From: Excoecaria cochinchinensis
Lineage: Eukaryota > Streptophyta > Magnoliopsida > Malpighiales > Euphorbiaceae
Direction of reading: 5' to 3'
Length of the DNA stretch: 64,000 nt
NCBI GenBank assembly: GCA_947683425.1
Contig: CANTUQ010000297.1
Coordinates: 186,001 to 250,000 of the forward strand
In this document: piece after piece, positions 59,673 through 64,000 of the stretch
How the letters are laid out: every line of letters starts with the position of its first letter
Position numbering within the stretch: the first letter of the stretch is position 1
Position numbers and translations under genes: made by a program
Notes under the pieces: model-generated
Databases searched by the model: none
The model's input: only the letters and a program-made list of their open reading frames with translations
What the model was told of the DNA's origin: nothing

Positions 59673-61665
59673 CTGAAGAAGGCCAAAAAGAAATTATTAC
59701 AGAACGAGTATTGGTTCCAGCGAAGTCTTTTTGAATCTTTTCTGATAAGTTTGAGGTATGCTATAGCTTACTAGATTTTTCATTTGTCTTGGTTACGATC
59801 TAATTGTATAGTTTTCTGCTTGAATTTTTATGTGGAGTTGAACTTCCATTTGCTGGCTCAGAAATAAGAGTGTGCTTATCAATTTTTTGACCATTCTATA
59901 TTATTTTTGAATGTGCATTCCTGCATTATTTAACTGATTTTTGTGTTTTAATTAAATTTTTTAGATTTCTTGTTTTATATTTTTATTCTTTTTTCTTTTT
60001 TTTTTTATCTTACATTTAGTTTCTTGTCTAATTTTATAGGCAATTTGTCACAAAAAAGAATAACGTATTGATAAGGAGATCCTTGTGCGAGGTGGGTTTG
60101 CTGGTCGGAAGGTTTTCTCGGTAGAAATTTGAGCGTTCAGAAAGTATGCTTTGGTCTTCCAGAGAGCAAAGCAGAGTGCTATGATGTTTATGGCTTGGTG
60201 ACGAACTTCTGGAAATGGTTCCAGAGCCTGTACTTGCTGTTCTGTTTCTTTATCAACTAATAGAATAGGTTGGTTTCTCCAAAATTTGTTTCTTTTGCGG
60301 ACCTTGAACTTGTATTGAGTCACTTTTCTTTTCATTATTGTGCTACCATGCTTATATTTGAAACCCTTTTTTCTGATTTTTTTTTTCTTTCACATATTGA
60401 ATTTTTCTTTGACGTGTTTAGTTATATTCTTTTCTTGCCTTTAAATGTATCTTATCTATTATGGGTCAGAGACCTGGATCCAAGAGCATCGGATTCTGCT
60501 TTAACTCCTTAACTGACACTGTTTTGATTTTTGTTTTATTCTTTAGAACTTCAGATTTATTTGCCTGATTATGATGGTGCACACACGTGTGTAGTTTATA
60601 TTTATCCATGTGATTTTAGTGTTTGATAATTCATGGAATTTAATGTTTGATTATTCATCAAATTTTTTAATTATTTTTCAGAGTGAAGAAGAAAAAAATG
60701 CTGCAGGAAGGTGTGAAACTGGTAAGTCCGATGACAGTTTGGAATGAAATGCTTGGTTGGATAACGAGTTAATGAAAATATTCCACAATAAGTGATCTTG
60801 GACACTTTTATACAACGCTTTTTTGCTCCACCTTGTGCAAGAGACATGTTATGTGCTAATATCACCTATATCTGGTACAGTAAAATGTACAGTAGAATTT
60901 TTCTAAGAAATTTGGATTGCATAATATGATTATGCATTCTGGCTTCTTCATGCTGTTGGGAACATCACTTCAAAGATCAAGCTAAGTAAGTTGGTTTATA
61001 CTTTCATTATCAAGGAGTAGTATTTATATATGGTTCCTTCACACTCCCCCTTCCTGAGCCAACCAATTGAAAAAGGGTCAAGCAAAAAGAAGAAAAGTAG
61101 TAAGGTGGCGACATTAGGAACCGTATAAGTTACTTTACCAATCACTTCATATTCTGTTTTGGTTATGTCATTTTGATATGGTTGGTTGAGTTGTAATTGG
61201 CTGTAATGAATGTACGAGGATTTTCATGAGACCTGAAATATTTCAAATGGGTAGGTTAGGCTAGACTTATATCTAAACAAGCTAAATTGTTATAGTTGAT
61301 GAACCACAGTGTAAGCTCGACTTAAGTAACAAGATCAACGATGATAACTACGGTACTTGACTTTCTGCTGTTTGATCTATGTGAGCCTGAAAACTTGTGG
61401 ATTGTCATGCAATAAAAGAGTAGGTGTTGTTTGAATCACACTATTGAAATAATTTGTTCTCCAAAAAGCTTGCAGTTGTGGTGAAATGCATACATCGTTT
61501 TATGTACACTGCCTTTCTGCATTCATAAGGTCAATTACAATCCAATTTCAAAATCCCCATTACATAACCTTTACTTGAGTTACGGTATTCAACTTGTTAT
61601 TTTCAGTTGATGGATCATTCTTGGATAGGTTTTTCAAATCCACTGCAAGGATGGACCCACTGGAG
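59673..61665 (+). pseudogene. Four phase-compatible exon fragments of an unidentified gene
   Basis: Segments 59673-59755, 60040-60091, 60682-60721 and 61607-61665 each have AG before and GT after, and join in one open frame of 78 codons (83+52+40+59 bp). Joined pieces read 'LKKAKKKLLQNEYWFQ...', '...FVTKKNNVLIRRSLCE', 'SEEEKNAAGRCETV', 'DGSFLDRFFKSTARMDPLE'. There is no in-frame ATG, and the next upstream candidate exon (ending at the GTAAGA donor near 59536) has a stop in the required frame, so this looks like the internal part of a gene. I do not recognise the protein. Part of the second exon region is also open on the other strand (60048-60335), which weakens the call. Confidence 0.4.
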
Positions 61666-61707
61666 GTTTTTCTTCTGTTCCTTTTGTTTTTTACCTTTCT
61701 AGTGCTA

Positions 61708-62462
61708 AATGTGTATTAGATATATATTGTGCATATATTAGATGTATATTATTTGTATACTAGATGTATATTATGTATATATTAGATGCATATACTAGAT
61801 GTATATTATGCATATACGATGTATATTGTCCGTATACTAGATGTATATTAGATGTGTACTAGATGTATATTGTCTGTAAATTAGATGTATATTGTGCGTA
61901 TATTAGTTATGTGTTATATGTATATTGTTTGTATACTATATATATATTATGTATATATTAGATGTGTATTATATGTATATTATGCGTATACTAAATTTAT
62001 ATTATGTGTATATTAGATGTGTATTAGATGTATATTATCTGTATACTAGATGTATATTAGATGTGTATTAGATGTATATTCGGAGTATATTAGTTGTGTA
62101 TTATATATATATTGTGCGTATATTAGATGTATATTATGTGTATATTAGATGTATATTGTCTATATATTAGATTTATATTAAATGTATATTGTGCGTATAT
62201 TAGTTGTGTATTATATGTATATTGCTTGTATACTAGATGTATATTATGTATATATTAGATGTGTATTATATGTATATTATGCGTATACTAGATGTATATT
62301 ATATGTATATTAGACGTGTATTAAATGTATATTGTCGGTATACAAGATGCATATTAGATGTGTAATAGATGTATTAGATTATATTACAAGTATATTAGTT
62401 GTGTATTATATGTATGTTGTGCGTATATTAGATGTATATTATGTGTATATTGGATGTATATT
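61708..62462. repeat. Minisatellite with 11-bp period, about 68 units
   Basis: About 755 bp consist of variants of TATTAGATGTA, including TATTATGTGTA, TATTGTGCGTA and TACTAGATGTA, set end to end with very few indels. Larger blocks of several units recur, for example the order 'tgcgtatattagttgtgtattatatg', so amplification also occurred at a higher-order level. Confidence 0.95.
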
Positions 62463-63080
62463 TGCTCTCCTTTCTAAATATATAATAAATCGTGACTGAA
62501 GATGTATCACATTAGTCTTTAATCTGAATAAAACAGCTTTGATTGTAGAGTCTGAAGGAACAAATGTTAGTAAAAGAGTATATTTTAGGTGATTAGTAAT
62601 TCGAAATATAAAATTACATAGTAGAGAAATTGGCAGCTTGTACTGATACGAGTAAGCCTGCCCTGCTGTGAAGATAAACAAATCATTGTAAAACCATTGA
62701 GCCTGTTCACAAGTTCTAATCATCTAAGCAAAAAAAACTCATACCTCTCTTTTTGATAAATTTTTTTATATATTACTCATTCCATTCCACTTCAAAATGT
62801 CTTTTAGGGTTTTGGCACAAGAATTAAAACAATGATTGAAAAACTTCTAATTGATTAATTATCCTTTTATTAATTTAGAGAAAAACCATAACAAAAGTAT
62901 ATATACATAATAAATACCAAAAACAAGGGTAATATTAATACTCTCCTGATTTCTCAAAAAGAAACTTGAAGCGGAAGCAAAAAAAAAAAAATTAGAAAAG
63001 AAAAATCTAATTGTAGACCTGAAGTAGAACAAAGAAGGGAAGAAATTAGAGATAGAGAGAGGAATAGGAAGCTAACTTAC
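62463..63080. other. Spacer between minisatellite and the transit-peptide-like exon
   Basis: If the exon to the right belongs to a working gene, its next exon should lie here or further left on the minus strand. I could not find one. AT-rich with A runs near 62975. Confidence 0.4.
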
Positions 63081-63201
63081 TTTTGGAAGAAGTCTGAAAT
63101 TGGAGAAGTCTTGTAGGAGAATCCTTTCTCTTTGGAGAGAAGAAGGAAAGAGAGGAAGACGAAGAAGAGACGATAGCAGCTGAGGAGCTCAGAGTTTCCA
63201 T
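63081..63201 (-). pseudogene. First exon with plastid transit-peptide-like sequence, orphan
   Basis: From the ATG at 63201 an open frame of 40 codons begins METLSSSAAIVSSSSSSLSF and continues with 'FSPKRKDSPTRLLQFQTSSK', then meets a consensus donor A|GTAAGT at 63080. The Ser-rich, acid-poor, Arg/Lys-containing composition is that of a chloroplast transit peptide. The 5' side is CT-rich like a UTR. No continuing exon is found on the minus strand within the window, so this is a captured or stranded first exon, or the start of a gene with later exons that I cannot recognise. Confidence 0.45.
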
Positions 63202-63370
63202 GGCGATTTTCAGCGACAAAGAGAGAAGCGAAACGAAGGAAAGAAAGAAGAGAAGACATTTATGAAATATATTTAAAAATAATGGGTAATTGTGAAAGGA
63301 ATTTGAGAAAGTGGTATTTTTGAAATCAAATATAAAAAAGTGTCATTTGGTGTAATTTCCTCAATTATAA

Positions 63371-63578
63371 TTGTAAATGGATTCAGCACGTCTTTGGATA
63401 TTAAAAATAAAATCCGTTTGGGATGTGAGATGGGTACGGATTTAATGACTCAAACATCCGTTAAGCTATTTATATCAAATATATTGTATTACTAAATTAT
63501 AAATGTGAGGGTTTATGAATTTTTATTCTGAAAAATTAATTAAAATTTGCTAATTACAGCAATGTTAATTTTTAAAGT
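63371..63578. other. AT-rich spacer
   Basis: No feature recognised. Confidence 0.5.
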
Positions 63579-64000
63579 TAGGAGTGTATACAGTTCGGTC
63601 CAGTTCGACCCTTTACAAATCTCCGTATTGTATTGAAATTTCAATTCTTATAAATTTCGGTACAGTTCGGCACGATTCTTATAATTTTCGGTACAGTTCG
63701 GTTCGATTTTTCTGTTCTTTAGGTACAAAATAAAATAAGACAATACAATACGGTAATTCGGATAATTTAATATTTTTAAAAATTTGCAATATAAATATAC
63801 ATAATAATAAATACAAATATAATTAAAATATCTCAACAAGTACATATAATTTTGCATTCAATTTTAAGAAAATCTTTCAATTTATCACTCTATTTCATGA
63901 AAATAGAACAACATTTTCTACCAATAGTCACTCTAGGTGGAATTTAAAATTCAGGATAAATCTAGTTGAGCAAATATGTCAACAAATTGCTTCAATATTT
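63579..64000. mobile_element. Left part of a further hAT-like element, cut by the window end
   Basis: Starts TAGGAGTGTATACAGTTCGGTCC-like sequence, followed by dense 'cagttcgg' and 'ttcggta' words, the same end type and subterminal style as the elements at 21-27 kb. The right end is outside the window. Confidence 0.55.

Larger units (their letters stand above)
59240..63370. mobile_element. Possible gene-fragment-carrying long-TIR element
   Basis: The left side contains 'tttcaaaaatatcacttt' at about 59363-59380. Its near-inverse lies at about 63308-63326 within a stretch that in reverse reads 'ggaaattacaccaaatgacacttttt', a form seen at the ends of plant Mutator-like elements. The similarity between the two sides is otherwise weak. 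Between them are exon-like fragments on both strands and a minisatellite, which would fit a Pack-MULE. No target duplication was established, so the boundaries and identity are tentative. Confidence 0.35.

Overview
The window is nuclear DNA of a flowering plant, probably a eudicot. The genes are intron-bearing and widely spaced, the intergenic DNA is extremely AT-rich, and the repeats are typical plant types. The protein-coding genes match well-known plant families: a class II trehalose-6-phosphate synthase (TPS6-like), a CCoAOMT-like O-methyltransferase, heat-stress factor HSFA8, and two tandem copies of the vacuolar iron transporter VIT1. I cannot name the species.

Layout. 1-6.3 kb: a window-truncated LTR has landed inside a decayed hAT/BED transposase gene, and a second related LTR (4030-6287) follows with a tRNA-Met primer site. 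7.25-9.2 kb: a degenerate element with long inverted ends. 9.6-13.4 kb: TPS6-like gene (minus strand, three coding exons, 854 aa). 14.6-27.2 kb: about 12.5 kb of gene-free AT-rich DNA holding non-autonomous DNA transposons. The best-defined are hAT-like elements with TAGGGGTG-type ends, 8-bp target duplications and CGGTT/AACCG-rich subterminal regions. 27.8-36.2 kb: an endogenous pararetrovirus (Caulimoviridae, petuvirus-like), minus strand, broken by many stops and frameshifts. It is integrated as more than one genome length, so its promoter/poly(A) region is present twice. Its RNase H region is split by a composite plastid DNA insert carrying trnL-CAA and the 5' end of rrn23. 37.7-38.5 kb: a 777-bp hAT element. 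41.1-42.4 kb: CCoAOMT-like gene (minus, five exons, 233 aa). 43.8-46.6 kb: HSFA8 (plus, two exons, 386 aa), divergent from the methyltransferase. 47.3-49.8 kb: two more DNA transposons. 50.0-56.2 kb: two VIT1 paralogs (246 and 243 aa) with the same four-exon structure, separated by an LTR-like sequence containing five units of about 300 bp in tandem. 59.2-63.4 kb: a puzzling locus with four phase-compatible plus-strand exons lacking a start codon, an 11-bp-period minisatellite, and an opposite-strand first exon resembling a plastid transit peptide; weakly similar inverted sequence flanks it. 63.6 kb-end: the start of another hAT-like element.

The genes do not form a pathway. TPS6 (sugar signalling), HSFA8 (stress transcription), the methyltransferase (phenylpropanoid/flavonoid methylation) and VIT1 (vacuolar iron and manganese storage) are independent neighbours. 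The most notable content is the nested history of repeats: a retroelement in a transposase gene, plastid DNA inside a fossil virus, internal tandem amplification inside elements, and a possible gene-fragment-capturing element near the right edge.
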